In this document: positions 17,429 through 27,528 of the stretch, piece by piece
How positions within the stretch are numbered: position 1 is the stretch's first letter
Layout: each line of letters begins with the position of its first letter
Source of the DNA: Elusimicrobiota bacterium
GTDB taxonomy: Bacteria > Elusimicrobiota > Elusimicrobia > UBA1565 > UBA9628
DNA: 64,000 nt
NCBI GenBank assembly: GCA_016182905.1
Contig: JACPFR010000004.1
Span: forward strand, 124,001 to 188,000
Direction: 5' to 3'
The notes under the pieces: generated by a model
Databases searched by the model: none
Told to the model about the DNA's origin: nothing
Seen by the model: the letters and a program-made list of their open reading frames with translations, nothing else
Position numbers and translations under genes: made by a program

Positions 17429-18808
17429 TTACTGGACGCGCAGGTGCAGGTGATTGTCGTGGCCGGGCCAGTGCGACATCAGCGCGGCGGCGCGCGCACG
17501 GTCCGGGGAGTCGCCCGCGGCGGCGAGGACCGCGCCCTCGAGGTGCTTGGCGATGAAGATGTGGGTCGGCTTGAACTCGGGGTCGGGGTTGGCGAGGATG
17601 GCCTGGATCAGCATCCAGTTGCGCTCGGCGTCGAAGCGCACCGCCCGCCCGCCGTAGCTGCCCGTGAGCCCGTCGCGCCCGCCGGCGAAGCGCACGAAGT
17701 TCATCGCGTCCACGGCCCTGCCGCTGCCCGCCTCCGTCATGTAGAACCCGATGTCCACGTCGCGGCCCGTCTGATGCGACGCGTGGCCGCCGAGCCGGCC
17801 GCCGCCGGCGCTCGAGATGTCGCCGACGGCGAGGTCGGTCTCCGCCTTGCCGGTTCCGCGCATGTACGCCGCGATCATGCGCAGGCCGTCGACGAGGGGC
17901 TTCGTCCCCCAGTTCGTCGAGCGTCCGGCGTGGATGAACTTGTAGCCGAAGCCCTGGATCATCTCGATGCCGCTGTAGAAGCGGTTGCGCACGGAGCGCG
18001 CGACGCCGCCGACCCACTGGCCGGCCGTCGCGATGCCCTCGGAGACGTACGCCGTCGTCGCGTCGTACGCGTTCGAGATCCGCTGGGTGAAGGTCGGCGC
18101 CGAATAAGCGGCCGGCTGGGGCGGAGAGACGGAGAGGGCCCCGCGGTACTGGACCGGGAGCTGGCGCTCGGGGGCGTAGGCGGCCGGGCGGATGTGCGCG
18201 TCCGGCGAGGCCGACGGAGCGGCCGCCGAGACCGAGCTCTCGACCTTCGGCGCGAACATCGAGCCGGACGACCCGCCGTCGAACAGGCCGTTCGCCAGCG
18301 AGGCGTCGGACGAGTTCCTGCGCAGGTTCTCGGGGATCAGCGCGTCGCGGCGGCGGCGCACCTCGGCCACGCGCTCCTCGGTCGTCGGCTCGAAGGAGAC
18401 GCGTCCCGGGAAATCGCGGCGCAGGCGCTCGAGCTTGGCGCGGCACTGGGTCTTCGTGGTCCGGCCGCGCTTCCACGACAAGGTCTGGCCGGACTCGTCG
18501 GCCTCGCCCTCGACTCCGGCCCCGAGGCGGTTGGCGGCGGCCTGCGCCTCCTTTTCCCGCTTGGGCGAAGGGACGGGAGCCTTCCCCCCCTCGGCGGGAG
18601 CGGCGGCGGGATCGGACAGGCGGACGGCGACCGCCGGGGCGTCGCAGGCGTTCTTGATCTGCTCGGCGGGCTTGACCGGGACCGCCTTGACCGGCTCGAC
18701 CTTCGGCGCCGAGCCCGAGGGCTCGCCTTCCTCGGCGCGCACGGGCGCGGAGGCTCCGAGGAGGAGCGCCGCCAGGAGGACGCGGGCCGCGGGGCCGGGA
18801 GGGGTCAT
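17429..18808 (-). CDS. MepA-like penicillin-insensitive murein endopeptidase (M74)
   Basis: 459 residues: signal peptide, a long Pro/Ala-rich region, and the M74 domain in the last 210 residues. The zinc-site motifs GGRLGGHASHQTGRDVDIGF and HDNHLHLRV are intact. It should cleave D-Ala-meso-DAP crosslinks in periplasmic peptidoglycan. E. coli MepA is about 270 residues, so the extra N-terminal 200 residues are unusual. A TATCCT hexamer at 18821-18816 (minus strand) lies 7 nt before the ATG, and the repeat at 18848-18885 is just upstream. Confidence 0.85.
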   Translation of the reverse strand: MTPPGPAARVLLAALLLGASAPVRAEEGEPSGSAPKVEPVKAVPVKPAEQIKNACDAPAVAVRLSDPAAAPAEGGKAPVPSPKREKEAQAAANRLGAGVEGEADESGQTLSWKRGRTTKTQCRAKLERLRRDFPGRVSFEPTTEERVAEVRRRRDALIPENLRRNSSDASLANGLFDGGSSGSMFAPKVESSVSAAAPSASPDAHIRPAAYAPERQLPVQYRGALSVSPPQPAAYSAPTFTQRISNAYDATTAYVSEGIATAGQWVGGVARSVRNRFYSGIEMIQGFGYKFIHAGRSTNWGTKPLVDGLRMIAAYMRGTGKAETDLAVGDISSAGGGRLGGHASHQTGRDVDIGFYMTEAGSGRAVDAMNFVRFAGGRDGLTGSYGGRAVRFDAERNWMLIQAILANPDPEFKPTHIFIAKHLEGAVLAAAGDSPDRARAAALMSHWPGHDNHLHLRVQ

Positions 18809-18847
18809 CTCCGGGAGGATAGCCGATGAACCCGTTCCGCGCCAGCC

Positions 18848-18885
18848 CTTAAGACCCAGGCGTCAATGGGCCTTAAGGCCTAGGC
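18848..18885. repeat. Short intergenic repeat (copy A)
   Basis: CTTAAGACCCAGGCGTCAAT followed by a GGCCTTAAGGCC palindrome. It aligns on the same strand with 27529-27562. It lies just upstream of the putative -35 region of the MepA-like gene and between two minus-strand genes. Confidence 0.5.
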
Positions 18886-18888
18886 GGC

Positions 18889-20544
18889 TCAGCGCCGGCG
18901 GCGGAACAGCGCCAGAGGCCCCGCCTTCGGCGAGAAGTCGCGGAACAGCGGGTCGGGGTTGTTCTGCCACAGCAGGCGCGGCGCCGAGACGAGGACGGGC
19001 TCGTAGGCCGCGCTCGTCGCGAGGGCGGCGAGCTCGATCGACGCCTGGGGATCGAGACGCAGCCACGGCGAGATCAGCAGCCAATCGGGCTTGAGGAACT
19101 CGAGCTCCTCTTTATAGACCGGCTTGACGCCGGCGGCGAACATCAGCGACAGGTGGTCGGCGTCGGAGTAGGCCGTCTCCCCCCCGCGCTCCCGGATCGC
19201 CCGCGCGGCGGACTCGACGTAGCCCTCGGGCCCGCGGACGAGCTCGCCGGCGAAGCGCGCGAGGTCGGAGCGCGGACCGGCGTCGCGCAGACGCTGGCGC
19301 ATCATCCCCGACACGGTCTCGGCCGGAGCCGCCGGCGCGGCCAGCAGCGCGGCCGCCTTCAGCGGCAGCCAGCCCGCCCAGTTCACCGCCGCCAGCGCGG
19401 CCGCCAGGGCGAGCGCGGGCGCGGGGCGGCCGCCGGCGAGCTCGGAGACCCAGCGCCCGCCGAGATAGGCGAGGGCCGGGAGCGCGCCCATCAGATACCG
19501 CCCGTAAGGCTCCGCCGCGAAGACGCACAGCAGGCCGAGCGTCGCGGCGAGCCAGAGCCAGGCCAGCCTTTCCATGTCCCGGGAGCGGACGGCGTTGACC
19601 GCGAGCCAGACGAAGGCGAGCGCCGCCGCGACGCGCGAGGACGCCCCCTCCGCGACGAGGCCGCAGAGAAGGACGAAGCCCGCCGCGACGAGCCACCACT
19701 CCCGGCGCTTGGCCGCGACGGCCGCGGGAAGGAGCGGCGCGGCGGCGAACAGCGCGATCCACATCAGGAACGTCTTGAGGAACTCGAGCGCCTCGACCGG
19801 CGCGTAGAGGTGGTTGCCGGGACGGTCCCAGACGCGGAAGTACCAGATCGCCGGCAGGGCGAGCGCCGCGGTCGCCGCCGCCGCGGCCTGGAACCGCCGC
19901 CCGAGGCACTCGCGCCCGCGCAGGGCCGCGTCCGCGGCGAGGGCCAGCGCCGCGATCGCGAAGAAGGCGAACAGGGAGTGCAGCAGCAGGAGCAGCGCGA
20001 GCGCGAGGCTGGCCGCACCGCCCTTCTTTCCGGCGAGCAGGCGGCGCCACGCCAGCATCGTCAGGACCGAGCCGAGCGCGGTCAGCGCGTAATAGCGGGA
20101 CTGGCGCGCGAAGAGGAGGAAGGCCGGCGACAGCGTCAGCAGGACGGCCCCCGCCTCCGCGGCCCAGGGGCGGTCGCCGTCGTCCTCGAACAGGCGCGGC
20201 AGCAGCCATAAAGTCAGCAGGGCGGCCAGCGCGAAGGGCAGGCGCGCGGCGAAAGGGGTGGGCCCGAAGACGAGGAACGAGGCCGCGGTCAGGTACACCG
20301 AGAGCCAGGTGTTCCAGACCCAGACGCCGGAGGAGTTCCCCTCGAAACGGGCGAGCGTCGGCTGGGTGGTCACCAGCGCGCCGTCGAGGGCCATGCGGGG
20401 GACGCCCGCCTCCCGCACGGTCGCGGCGCGCAGCGCGGTCTCGGCCTCGTCCTGCCAGAGCGCGGGGCGGCCCAGGCGGAACAGCAGCAGCAGCGCCCCG
20501 GCGGCGAGGAGCCCGGCCCGCAGCCGCCGATCCGCGGGGATCAA
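18889..20544 (-). CDS. GT39/PMT-like membrane glycosyltransferase
   Basis: 551 residues with about a dozen TM helices. The first extracytoplasmic loop has LGRPALWQDEAETALRA, matching the Asp-Glu motif of GT-C enzymes (ArnT/PMT family) that use lipid-linked sugar donors. The start is taken as the TTG at 20544, whose TTGA overlaps the queF stop; longer frames run inside queF. It is the last gene of a four-gene unit. The substrate is unknown; lipid or protein glycosylation in the envelope is likely. Confidence 0.8.
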   Translation of the reverse strand: MIPADRRLRAGLLAAGALLLLFRLGRPALWQDEAETALRAATVREAGVPRMALDGALVTTQPTLARFEGNSSGVWVWNTWLSVYLTAASFLVFGPTPFAARLPFALAALLTLWLLPRLFEDDGDRPWAAEAGAVLLTLSPAFLLFARQSRYYALTALGSVLTMLAWRRLLAGKKGGAASLALALLLLLHSLFAFFAIAALALAADAALRGRECLGRRFQAAAAATAALALPAIWYFRVWDRPGNHLYAPVEALEFLKTFLMWIALFAAAPLLPAAVAAKRREWWLVAAGFVLLCGLVAEGASSRVAAALAFVWLAVNAVRSRDMERLAWLWLAATLGLLCVFAAEPYGRYLMGALPALAYLGGRWVSELAGGRPAPALALAAALAAVNWAGWLPLKAAALLAAPAAPAETVSGMMRQRLRDAGPRSDLARFAGELVRGPEGYVESAARAIRERGGETAYSDADHLSLMFAAGVKPVYKEELEFLKPDWLLISPWLRLDPQASIELAALATSAAYEPVLVSAPRLLWQNNPDPLFRDFSPKAGPLALFRRRR

Positions 20545-20960
20545 CGCGGCCCGAACGCCTTGCGCGGCCAGCGGGCGGTGATCGTGGACTGCATGCCGCC
20601 GCGCGGCGTGAACTTGCCGACGACCTCGAGCCAGACGGGCTTCGTCGCCTTCGCGACGTCGTCGCAGATCCGGTTGACGGCGTTCTCGTAGAAGATGCCC
20701 ATGTTGCGGTAGCCGAGCATGTAATACTTGAAGCTCTTCAGCTCGAGGCATTCCTTGTTCGGCAGGTAGCGCACCGTGATCGCGCCGAAGTCGGGCAGCT
20801 TGGTCTTCGGGCACACCGAGGTGAACTCGGGGACCTCGATCTTGATCTCGTAGCCCTTGTACTGGTTGGGCCAGGTCTCGATCGGCGGCAGGGGCGCGTC
20901 GGCGCCGGACAGCGACAGGTCGGGGTTGTAGCCGTAGATCAGGGGCTTCTTATTGGACAT
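20541..20960 (-). CDS. queF: NADPH-dependent 7-cyano-7-deazaguanine reductase
   Basis: 139 residues, the short single-domain type. It reduces preQ0 to preQ1 in queuosine synthesis. The catalytic Cys 50 and Asp 57 lie in [16 protein letters not shown], and the family strand [21 protein letters not shown] follows. It overlaps copA by 11 nt and the glycosyltransferase by 4 nt. No other queuosine gene is in the window. Confidence 0.93.
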   Translation of the reverse strand: MSNKKPLIYGYNPDLSLSGADAPLPPIETWPNQYKGYEIKIEVPEFTSVCPKTKLPDFGAITVRYLPNKECLELKSFKYYMLGYRNMGIFYENAVNRICDDVAKATKPVWLEVVGKFTPRGGMQSTITARWPRKAFGPR

Positions 20961-23166
20961 CTCGTCTCCTCAGTCTCAGGGAATTCAAAGCGACGGAAAT
21001 CGAGCTCAAGGCCATCGCCGCGCCGGCGTACTCCGGGCGGAGCAGGACGCCGAACCGCGGGTACAGCGCGCCGGCGGCCACGGGGATGAGCAGGAGGTTA
21101 TAGACGAACGCCCAGGCCAGGTTCTCGCGGATCACGCGGCGGATGCGGCGGCTGAGCTTGATCGCGCGCGCCAGGGTCATCAGGTCGGGGTTGAGCAAGG
21201 TCATGTCGGCCGACTCGATCGCGACGTCGGTGCCGGTGGCCAGCGCCACGCCGACGTCGGCGTGGGACAGGGCGGGGGCGTCGTTGAAGCCCTCGCCGAC
21301 CATGGCGACCTTCTTGCCCTCGGTCTGGAAGCGGCGCACGATGCCGGCCTTTTCCTCGGGTCTTATCTCCGCGAAGACGGTGCCGATGCCGCACAGCTCG
21401 GCCGCCCGGTAGGCGGCGGCGTTGCGGTCGCCGGAGACGAGGTAGACCTCGAGGCCCATGTCCTTGAGCGCGGCGACGGCGGCCGGGGCGGACGGGCGCA
21501 GGGCGTCCTCCATCTGGAACGCGCCCAGGAGGTCGGACCCGAGGGCGACGCCGAGCAAAGAGCCGAACTCGGAGAAGCGCATGGCCTGGTCGGCGGGGAT
21601 CGAGACGCCTTCCTCCTTGAGCCACGGCAGGCTGCCCGCGCGCACCTTCAGTCCCCCGGAGGTCACGAGCACGCCGCGGCCGGGCAGCGCCTCGAAGGAG
21701 TCCACCTTCGGGGCCGCGACCTTGCGCTCCTTGGCGAGCGCGACGATCGCGGCCGCGAACGGATGCTCGGAGCGCTCCTCGCAGGCCAGCGCCCAGGAGA
21801 GCATCTCGCTCTCGGTCCCGCGCAAGGTGATCGCGCCGGCCGCGCGCGGCCGGCCCTCGGTGAGCGTGCCGGTCTTGTCGAAGAGGACGACGTCGAGCTT
21901 GCCGACCTCTTCCAGGATCTCGGCGTTCCTCAAGAAGACGCCCATTTCCGCCGCGCGCCCGATGCCCGCGACCACGGCGAGCGGCGTCGCCAGGCCCAGC
22001 GCGCAGGGGCAGGCCGAGACGAGCACCGACACCGCGCACGTCATCGCGAGCAGGAAGCGGGGCTCCGGCCCCCACCGCATCCACAGGACGGCCGTCAGGA
22101 TGGAGAGGCCGATGACCACCGGCACGAACCAGGCGGCGATCTTGTCGACGTAGCGCTGGATCTTAGGCTTGGTGGCCTGGCTCTCGCGGACCGCCTCGAC
22201 GATGCGCGCCAGCGCCGACTCGTCCCCGGGACGGACCACGCGGACCTCGAGGGCTCCGCCCTTGTTGAGCGTGCCGCCCCAGACGCGCGAGCCGACCGTC
22301 TTCTCGACGGGCTGGCTCTCGCCCGTCAGCATCGACTCGTCGAGCGTCGAGCTCCCGGCGACGACCTCGCCGTCGGTGCCGATCTGCTCGCCGGGGCGGA
22401 CGCGGACGGTCTCGCCGACCTCGACCTCGGCCAGGGGCACGACGACCTCCTCCCCGCCGCGCAGGACGCGGGCGGTCTTGGGCGCCAGGCGCATGAGCTT
22501 GGCCACGGCCTCGCTCGTCTTGCCGCGCGTGCGCGACTCGAGCCAGCGGCCCAAGGTCACGAACACGATCAGGCCGCTGACGGCGTCCCACTGGGTGACG
22601 CGGGCCGCGGGCGGAAGGGTCTCGGGGAACAACACGACGTAGGCGCTGTAGAGGAACGCGGCCCACGTGGACACGGAGACCAAGGTGTCCATGTCGGCGC
22701 GGCGGCGGAGCAGCGCGCGGGAGAAGCCCTGGTGGAAGTGCCAGCCGCCCCACAGCTGCACGGGCACGGCGAGGAACAGCGCGGTGTAGGGAGATAGCCC
22801 CAGCATGTGCGCCGTCATCAGCGGGATGGAGAAGACGACCGCGACCTGCAGCCGCGTCATCAGCGCGCGCTGCTCGGCCTGCTGGGAGAGCAGGCTCATG
22901 GACTCGGCCTGCGTGCGGGACTCGCTCTCGCCGAGCACGTCGTAGCCGGCCTTCTCGATCGCGCGCCGCAGCGAGCGGACCTCGAGCTTGCCCGGGATCG
23001 GCGTGAAGTCGACGGCGACCGTGCGCGAGGGCAGGTCCACCGACACCGCCTTCACGCCCTCGAGCTTCGTCAGAGCGCCCTCGACCTTCGCCACGCAGGA
23101 CGCGCAGTGCATGCCGCGCACGGGCAGCACGACGCGGCGGGCTCCGGCGGCGGGGGCGGTCTTCAT
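20950..23166 (-). CDS. copA: Copper-type P1B ATPase
   Basis: 738 residues from the ATG at 23166, which overlaps the upstream stop by 4 nt. It has one N-terminal metal-binding domain (GMHCASC, Cys 21/24), the transmembrane metal site SACPCALG, the phosphorylation site DKTGTLTEG and the nucleotide-binding EHPFAAAI. The family is Cu(I) export to the periplasm. The hinge motif is [10 protein letters not shown], where GDGxNDxP is nearly universal; the nucleotide sequence confirms GAG for the Glu (about 21289-21291). Confidence 0.9.
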   Translation of the reverse strand: MKTAPAAGARRVVLPVRGMHCASCVAKVEGALTKLEGVKAVSVDLPSRTVAVDFTPIPGKLEVRSLRRAIEKAGYDVLGESESRTQAESMSLLSQQAEQRALMTRLQVAVVFSIPLMTAHMLGLSPYTALFLAVPVQLWGGWHFHQGFSRALLRRRADMDTLVSVSTWAAFLYSAYVVLFPETLPPAARVTQWDAVSGLIVFVTLGRWLESRTRGKTSEAVAKLMRLAPKTARVLRGGEEVVVPLAEVEVGETVRVRPGEQIGTDGEVVAGSSTLDESMLTGESQPVEKTVGSRVWGGTLNKGGALEVRVVRPGDESALARIVEAVRESQATKPKIQRYVDKIAAWFVPVVIGLSILTAVLWMRWGPEPRFLLAMTCAVSVLVSACPCALGLATPLAVVAGIGRAAEMGVFLRNAEILEEVGKLDVVLFDKTGTLTEGRPRAAGAITLRGTESEMLSWALACEERSEHPFAAAIVALAKERKVAAPKVDSFEALPGRGVLVTSGGLKVRAGSLPWLKEEGVSIPADQAMRFSEFGSLLGVALGSDLLGAFQMEDALRPSAPAAVAALKDMGLEVYLVSGDRNAAAYRAAELCGIGTVFAEIRPEEKAGIVRRFQTEGKKVAMVGEGFNDAPALSHADVGVALATGTDVAIESADMTLLNPDLMTLARAIKLSRRIRRVIRENLAWAFVYNLLLIPVAAGALYPRFGVLLRPEYAGAAMALSSISVALNSLRLRRRDVQ

Positions 23167-23993
23167 TGCAGGCTCCTCTTCCAGTCCCGCTCGAGCTCCT
23201 CGAGCGTCCGCCACGAGCCGGGAAAGCCCTCGGCGACGGCCTGATCCAGGTTCTTGTCGTAGCGCAGCGCGCCCAGGAACTGGGAGAAGCCGATGCGTCC
23301 GCCGCGCTCGATCATGAAGCGGACCATGCTCTCCGCCTGCGCGTACCAGAGGCTGACCTCGTAGGCGCGCTCGGTGGCGGGCACCAGGCGGATCATCTGG
23401 TCCATCGGGATCGTCTGCGAGCGCATGGTCCCGCGCACCGACGAGAACAGGTCGCCCTGGCCGCGGGAGCCCACGGCCTTGTTCTCCTGGAAGACCGCCA
23501 GGCCCTCGTTGACCCAGCGGTGGTCCGGGTTGACGCGGCCCATGTACTCGAACCAGATCAGGTGGGTGATCTCGTGGGACAGCACGGCGTCGACGCGCGC
23601 CGACGAATAGGTGTAGATCGCGTTGCCGACCGCCACGCCGCCGGACCAGTCGGGCTGTCCGGTCTTCTTGCGGTACTCGTCCTGCGTGCCGTAGACGACG
23701 ATCTGATACAGGCCGCGCGGCATGAACGAGTTGAGGCCGGTGTCGGTCATGATCCGCGTGTAGGCGGCCTCGGCCTGGTTCGAGACGCCGAGCACGGTGT
23801 CCTGACCGTAGGCCTTCACCTTGAAGTGCAGGCTCGAGTTCTCCTGCGCGCCCGCCTCGAGGCCGGGATAGACGCCCTCCATGACCCCGGAGTAGGAGCG
23901 CCCGCGCCCGTCGTCCGGCAGCTCCCCGGGATAGGGGATGCAGCCGGCGGCCAGCGCGAACGCGGCCGACGCGAGCGTCAAGGAGCGGATCAC
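23163..23993 (-). CDS. Lipoprotein with MA-clan metallopeptidase motif
   Basis: 276 residues, GTG start. A lipobox signal (LAAGC, Cys 18) anchors it. [12 protein letters not shown] followed by WVNEGLAVF is the HExxH...NEGxA pattern of gluzincins (peptidase MA family), so zinc protease activity is likely. It heads the unit with copA, queF and the glycosyltransferase. It is divergent from the PAP2-like gene across 78 nt. Confidence 0.8.
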   Translation of the reverse strand: MIRSLTLASAAFALAAGCIPYPGELPDDGRGRSYSGVMEGVYPGLEAGAQENSSLHFKVKAYGQDTVLGVSNQAEAAYTRIMTDTGLNSFMPRGLYQIVVYGTQDEYRKKTGQPDWSGGVAVGNAIYTYSSARVDAVLSHEITHLIWFEYMGRVNPDHRWVNEGLAVFQENKAVGSRGQGDLFSSVRGTMRSQTIPMDQMIRLVPATERAYEVSLWYAQAESMVRFMIERGGRIGFSQFLGALRYDKNLDQAVAEGFPGSWRTLEELERDWKRSLQ

Positions 23994-24071
23994 GAGGCCA
24001 TTCTATAAAATTAAGGCAGACGACTCATCCCCGCAATGTCCTCGGAGAGCCTTGCTTGGTTATAATGCGCC

Positions 24072-24698
24072 ATGCGGCGACCCGCCCTTCGATGGCTCGG
24101 CTGGACCGGCTTCGGCCTGTTCCTCATCGCCGCCGCGTACGCGCTGCTGGCGATCCTCTGCCGCTATCGCGCGGGCCAGCCGTTCCCTCCGGGCCTCGAC
24201 CCGTTCTGCGCCGTCCTGCCGCTCAAGGACTGGACCGGCTTCCTCTCCGGCGGCTACCTCCTCTTCTTAGCCGCGTTCTATTCGTACTGGCTCGCGCGCG
24301 GGCCCGGCCGGGTGCCCTACCTGGTCGTCGCGACGGGCGTGCTGATGCTCGTGCGCGATCTGTTCCTCCTGCTCACGCCGGTCGGGGCGCTGCCCGGGCT
24401 GATGCCGCTGTATCGAGGCGGCGTGGCCTCGGGCATCCACGGCACCTTGCTCTTCGACCAGGAGCTGTTCTTCTCCGGCCATACCGGCGTGCCGTTCCTG
24501 TATTTCCTGCTGAGCCGCGACCGCAAGCCGGTCGCCCTGGCGTGCCTCGCCGTCTCGCTGCTCAACGCCGCCGGGGTCCTGCTCACGCGCAACCATTACT
24601 CGCTCGACGTGCTGGGCGCGTTCTTCATCGTGCCGACGATCGGCGCGATCACGCGGCGCCTGTTCGGCGCCCTGGACCCCGAGGCCGCTAAAGCTTGA
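24072..24698 (+). CDS. PAP2/sphingomyelin-synthase-like membrane phosphatase
   Basis: 208 residues with about six TM helices. ELFFSGHTGVPFLYFLL and LLTRNHYSLDVLGAFF are the SGHxG and HYSxDV motifs of the C-terminal PAP2 family, where the two His and the Asp are catalytic. It probably acts on a lipid phosphate or phosphodiester in the membrane. TATAAT (24061-24066) is only 5 nt before the ATG, so the mRNA may be nearly leaderless. It overlaps gabT tail to tail by 11 nt. Confidence 0.75.
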   Translation: MRRPALRWLGWTGFGLFLIAAAYALLAILCRYRAGQPFPPGLDPFCAVLPLKDWTGFLSGGYLLFLAAFYSYWLARGPGRVPYLVVATGVLMLVRDLFLLLTPVGALPGLMPLYRGGVASGIHGTLLFDQELFFSGHTGVPFLYFLLSRDRKPVALACLAVSLLNAAGVLLTRNHYSLDVLGAFFIVPTIGAITRRLFGALDPEAAKA

Positions 24699-26028
24699 AG
24701 GCGTCGAACGCGTCGGCCAGGATGTCGAGGCCGCGGTTCAGGTCGGCGTCGGAGATGACCAGCGGCATCAAGGTGCGGATCACGTTGTCGTGGACGCCGG
24801 CCTTGATGACGATGAGGCCGCGGTCCTCGCAGCCGTGCAGGATCTCCTTGACGCGCGCGGGCGCCAGAGGCGCCTTCGTCTTCTTGTCGGCGACGAGCTC
24901 GACGGCGCGCATCGCGCCCAGGCCGCGGGAGTCCCCGACGAAAGGGTACTTGTCGCGGAAGCCGTCGAAGCGCTTCTTGACCGTCTCGCCGATGCGGCGC
25001 CCCGCCGCGACGAGCTTCTGCTCCTTGACGATCCCGAACACCGCGAGCGCGGCGGCGCAGGACATCGGGTTGCCGCCGTAGGTGCCGCCGACTGCACCGG
25101 TCGCGACGGAGTCCATGACGTCGGCCCGGCCGACGACGCCCGAGAGCGGCATGCCGCCGCACAGCGACTTCGCGACGACCATGAGGTCGGGCGCGATCCC
25201 GTCGTGCTCGATGGCGAACATCTCGCCGGTGCGCCCGAAGCCGGTCTGGACCTCGTCGACGATCAGCACGATGCCGTGCTTGTCGCAGACGGCCCGAAGG
25301 CCTTTCAGGAAGCCGGGCGTCGGGACGATGAAGCCGCCCTCGCCCTGAACCGGCTCGACGACGATCGCGGCCACGTCCTCGGCGGCGCAGTCGACGAGGA
25401 AGAACTTCTCGAGCTCCGACAGACAGTACGCGGTCAGGTCCTCCGCCTTCAGGCCGTGGGGCGGGCGGTAGGCGTAGGGATAGCGCGCGTGGAAGATCTC
25501 CGGCGGGACGGGGCCGAGGCCCTGGCGCAGCGGCTTGTACTTGCCGTCGAGCGCCAGGCACAGCAGGGTCCGCCCGTGGAACGCGTTGTCGAAGCTGATC
25601 ACGGCCTTGCGCTTGGTGTAGGCCTTGGCGTACTTGACCGCGTTCTCGATCGCCTCGGAGCCGCTGTTGAACAGGATCGCCTTCTTGGGCCCCTTCCAGG
25701 GCGCCGCGGCGATCAGCTCGCGGCAGACGTCGAGGTAGCCCTCGTAGGCCGCCACGTGGAAGCTCGTGTGAAGGAGCTTGCCCGCCTGCTCGCGGAGCGC
25801 TTCGACGACCTTCGGGTGGCAGTGCCCGACGTTGAGCGCGCCGATGCCGCCGGCGAAGTCGAGGTACTCCTTGCCGTCGACGTCCCAGACCTTGGCGCCG
25901 AGCCCCCGCTCCAGGACGAGGGAGGTGTAGGCGGCGGTGCCGCTCGAGACGAGGCGGGCGCGCTCGTCCCACAGGGCGGCGTTGCGGCCGGGCTTCTTCA
26001 CGGCGGAGGAGGAGGCTTTGGCGGTCAT
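24688..26028 (-). CDS. gabT: Class III aminotransferase, 4-aminobutyrate transaminase type
   Basis: 446 residues, the family length. The PLP enzyme signature is IVLIVDEVQTGFGRTGEMFA, with the Schiff-base Lys in MVVAKSLCGGMPLSG. Other conserved parts are SGSEAIENAVKYAK, FHGRT and VGGTYGGNP. It transfers amino groups from GABA or a related omega-amino acid to 2-oxoglutarate; an ornithine- or lysine-type substrate cannot be excluded. The promoter region shares the palindrome at 26070-26089 with rlmD. Confidence 0.85.
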   Translation of the reverse strand: MTAKASSSAVKKPGRNAALWDERARLVSSGTAAYTSLVLERGLGAKVWDVDGKEYLDFAGGIGALNVGHCHPKVVEALREQAGKLLHTSFHVAAYEGYLDVCRELIAAAPWKGPKKAILFNSGSEAIENAVKYAKAYTKRKAVISFDNAFHGRTLLCLALDGKYKPLRQGLGPVPPEIFHARYPYAYRPPHGLKAEDLTAYCLSELEKFFLVDCAAEDVAAIVVEPVQGEGGFIVPTPGFLKGLRAVCDKHGIVLIVDEVQTGFGRTGEMFAIEHDGIAPDLMVVAKSLCGGMPLSGVVGRADVMDSVATGAVGGTYGGNPMSCAAALAVFGIVKEQKLVAAGRRIGETVKKRFDGFRDKYPFVGDSRGLGAMRAVELVADKKTKAPLAPARVKEILHGCEDRGLIVIKAGVHDNVIRTLMPLVISDADLNRGLDILADAFDAFKL

Positions 26029-26069
26029 GACGGGATTCTATGAAATCGCCGGACGTTCTCGACAGGCCG

Positions 26070-26089
26070 AGCTGTTTCCGGAAACAGCT
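26070..26089. promoter_or_regulatory. 20-bp perfect palindrome between gabT and rlmD (candidate operator)
   Basis: AGCTGTTTCCGGAAACAGCT is fully self-complementary. Its last 18 bases recur exactly at 61967-61984, also between divergent genes. It occupies the expected -35 region of rlmD (TATCAT at 26105-26110) and lies 41 nt upstream of the gabT start. It probably binds a dimeric regulator. Confidence 0.65.
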
Positions 26090-26116
26090 GCCCCCTTAGT
26101 TTGGTATCATCTCGTC

Positions 26117-27526
26117 GTGGAACAACGAACCGCCTCCCCCTCGATCGGCGAGATCCTGACGGTCAAGGTGGACCGCATGGCCCCCGCCGGCGACGGCCTC
26201 GCGAAGGCAGAGGGCTCCAACCGCGTCGTGTTCGTGCCCGGCGCCGCCCCGGGCGACCGCCTCGAGGTCGAGGTGTTCGACGCGAAGTCCAACTTCGCCC
26301 GCGCCCGCGTCAAGAAGGTCCTGTCCTCGGGCCCCGAGCGCATCGATCCCCCGTGCCAGCACCACGCCGCCCCCTCGCGCCCCGGCCCGTCCTGCGGCGG
26401 CTGCGACTGGCAGCACCTCGCCTACGAGAGCCAGCTCAAGCACAAGCGGGAGATCGTCGCGGACTGCGTCTCCCGCATCGGGAAGTTCCCCGAGGCCGAC
26501 AAGCTCGTCCTCCCGACCTTGCGCGCGCCCAAGCCCTTCGGCTACCGCAACAAGGTCCAGATCCCTTTCATGCCCGGCCCGAGCGGCCCGCGCATGGGCT
26601 TCTTCTCCGCGGGCTCCCGCGAGATCGTGGACATGAAGGAATGCCCGATCCAGCCGGAACTGTCGGCCCGCATCGCCTTCACGGTCAAGGCCATGGCCAT
26701 CGCCCGCGGCTGGACCTACTTCGACGGCAAGACCGGCCGCGGCTGGCTGCGCCACCTCTACATCCGCACCAACGCCGAGGGCCAGGCCCTCGTCGGCCTC
26801 GTCACCACGCATCAGGAGTTCCCCGACCGGGAGGTGTTCGCCGCCGAGCTGCGCGCCAACCACCCCGAGATCGTCGGCATCCACCAGAACATCAACCCCG
26901 AGCGCACCTCCGTCGTCCTCGGCCCCGTGTGGCGCCGTCTCTGGGGCCAGCGCGAGCTCGAGGAGACCTTGGGGCGCTTCCACTTCTCGGCCTCCCCGGG
27001 CGCCTTCCTCCAGGTCAACACGCCGGCCGCCGAGGTCCTCTACGACGCGGCCAAAGACGCCGCCAAGGAAGGCGGCAAGAAGTTCCCCGTCGGCCTCGAC
27101 CTGTACTGCGGCGTCGGCACCCTCACGCTGTGGCTGGCCGACGCCTTCCCCAAGGTCCTCGGCGTCGAGGAGAACAAGGACGCGATCAACGACGCCTACC
27201 GCAACGCCGAGCGCAACCGCGTGCGCAACGCCCGCTTCAAGGCCGGCCGCGCCGAGTCCGTGCTGCCGAAGCTCGCCAACGAGCTTCCCGACAACACCTG
27301 CGTCGTCGTCGACCCTCCCCGCGTCGGGCTCTCCCAGCCCGTACGCCGCTTCCTGACCGATAAGAAGATCAAGCGCCTCGTCTACGTCTCCTGCGACCCC
27401 GCGACCTTCGCCCGCGACGCCGGCTTCCTGTCCCACTCCGGCTACGTCCTGCGCCGGGTGCAGCCCGTCGACCTTTTCCCGCAGACCAGCCATGTCGAGC
27501 TCGTGGCGCTGATGGACCGAAAGTAG
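26117..27526 (+). CDS. rlmD: 23S rRNA (uracil-C5) methyltransferase, RlmD/RumA family
   Basis: 469 residues from the GTG at 26117. An N-terminal TRAM domain (IGEILTVKV.. PGDRLEVEVF) is followed by the Fe-S ligands (Cys in DPPC, CGGC and ECPIQ), the SAM-binding GLDLYCGVGTLTLWLA and the nucleophile YVSCDPATFARD. It methylates a uridine of 23S rRNA, or possibly tRNA since RlmCD/TrmA relatives are close. TATCAT lies 6 nt before the GTG. There is no ATG nearby, and an upstream in-frame extension would run into the gabT coding region. Confidence 0.88.
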   Translation: MEQRTASPSIGEILTVKVDRMAPAGDGLAKAEGSNRVVFVPGAAPGDRLEVEVFDAKSNFARARVKKVLSSGPERIDPPCQHHAAPSRPGPSCGGCDWQHLAYESQLKHKREIVADCVSRIGKFPEADKLVLPTLRAPKPFGYRNKVQIPFMPGPSGPRMGFFSAGSREIVDMKECPIQPELSARIAFTVKAMAIARGWTYFDGKTGRGWLRHLYIRTNAEGQALVGLVTTHQEFPDREVFAAELRANHPEIVGIHQNINPERTSVVLGPVWRRLWGQRELEETLGRFHFSASPGAFLQVNTPAAEVLYDAAKDAAKEGGKKFPVGLDLYCGVGTLTLWLADAFPKVLGVEENKDAINDAYRNAERNRVRNARFKAGRAESVLPKLANELPDNTCVVVDPPRVGLSQPVRRFLTDKKIKRLVYVSCDPATFARDAGFLSHSGYVLRRVQPVDLFPQTSHVELVALMDRK

Positions 27527-27528
27527 GC

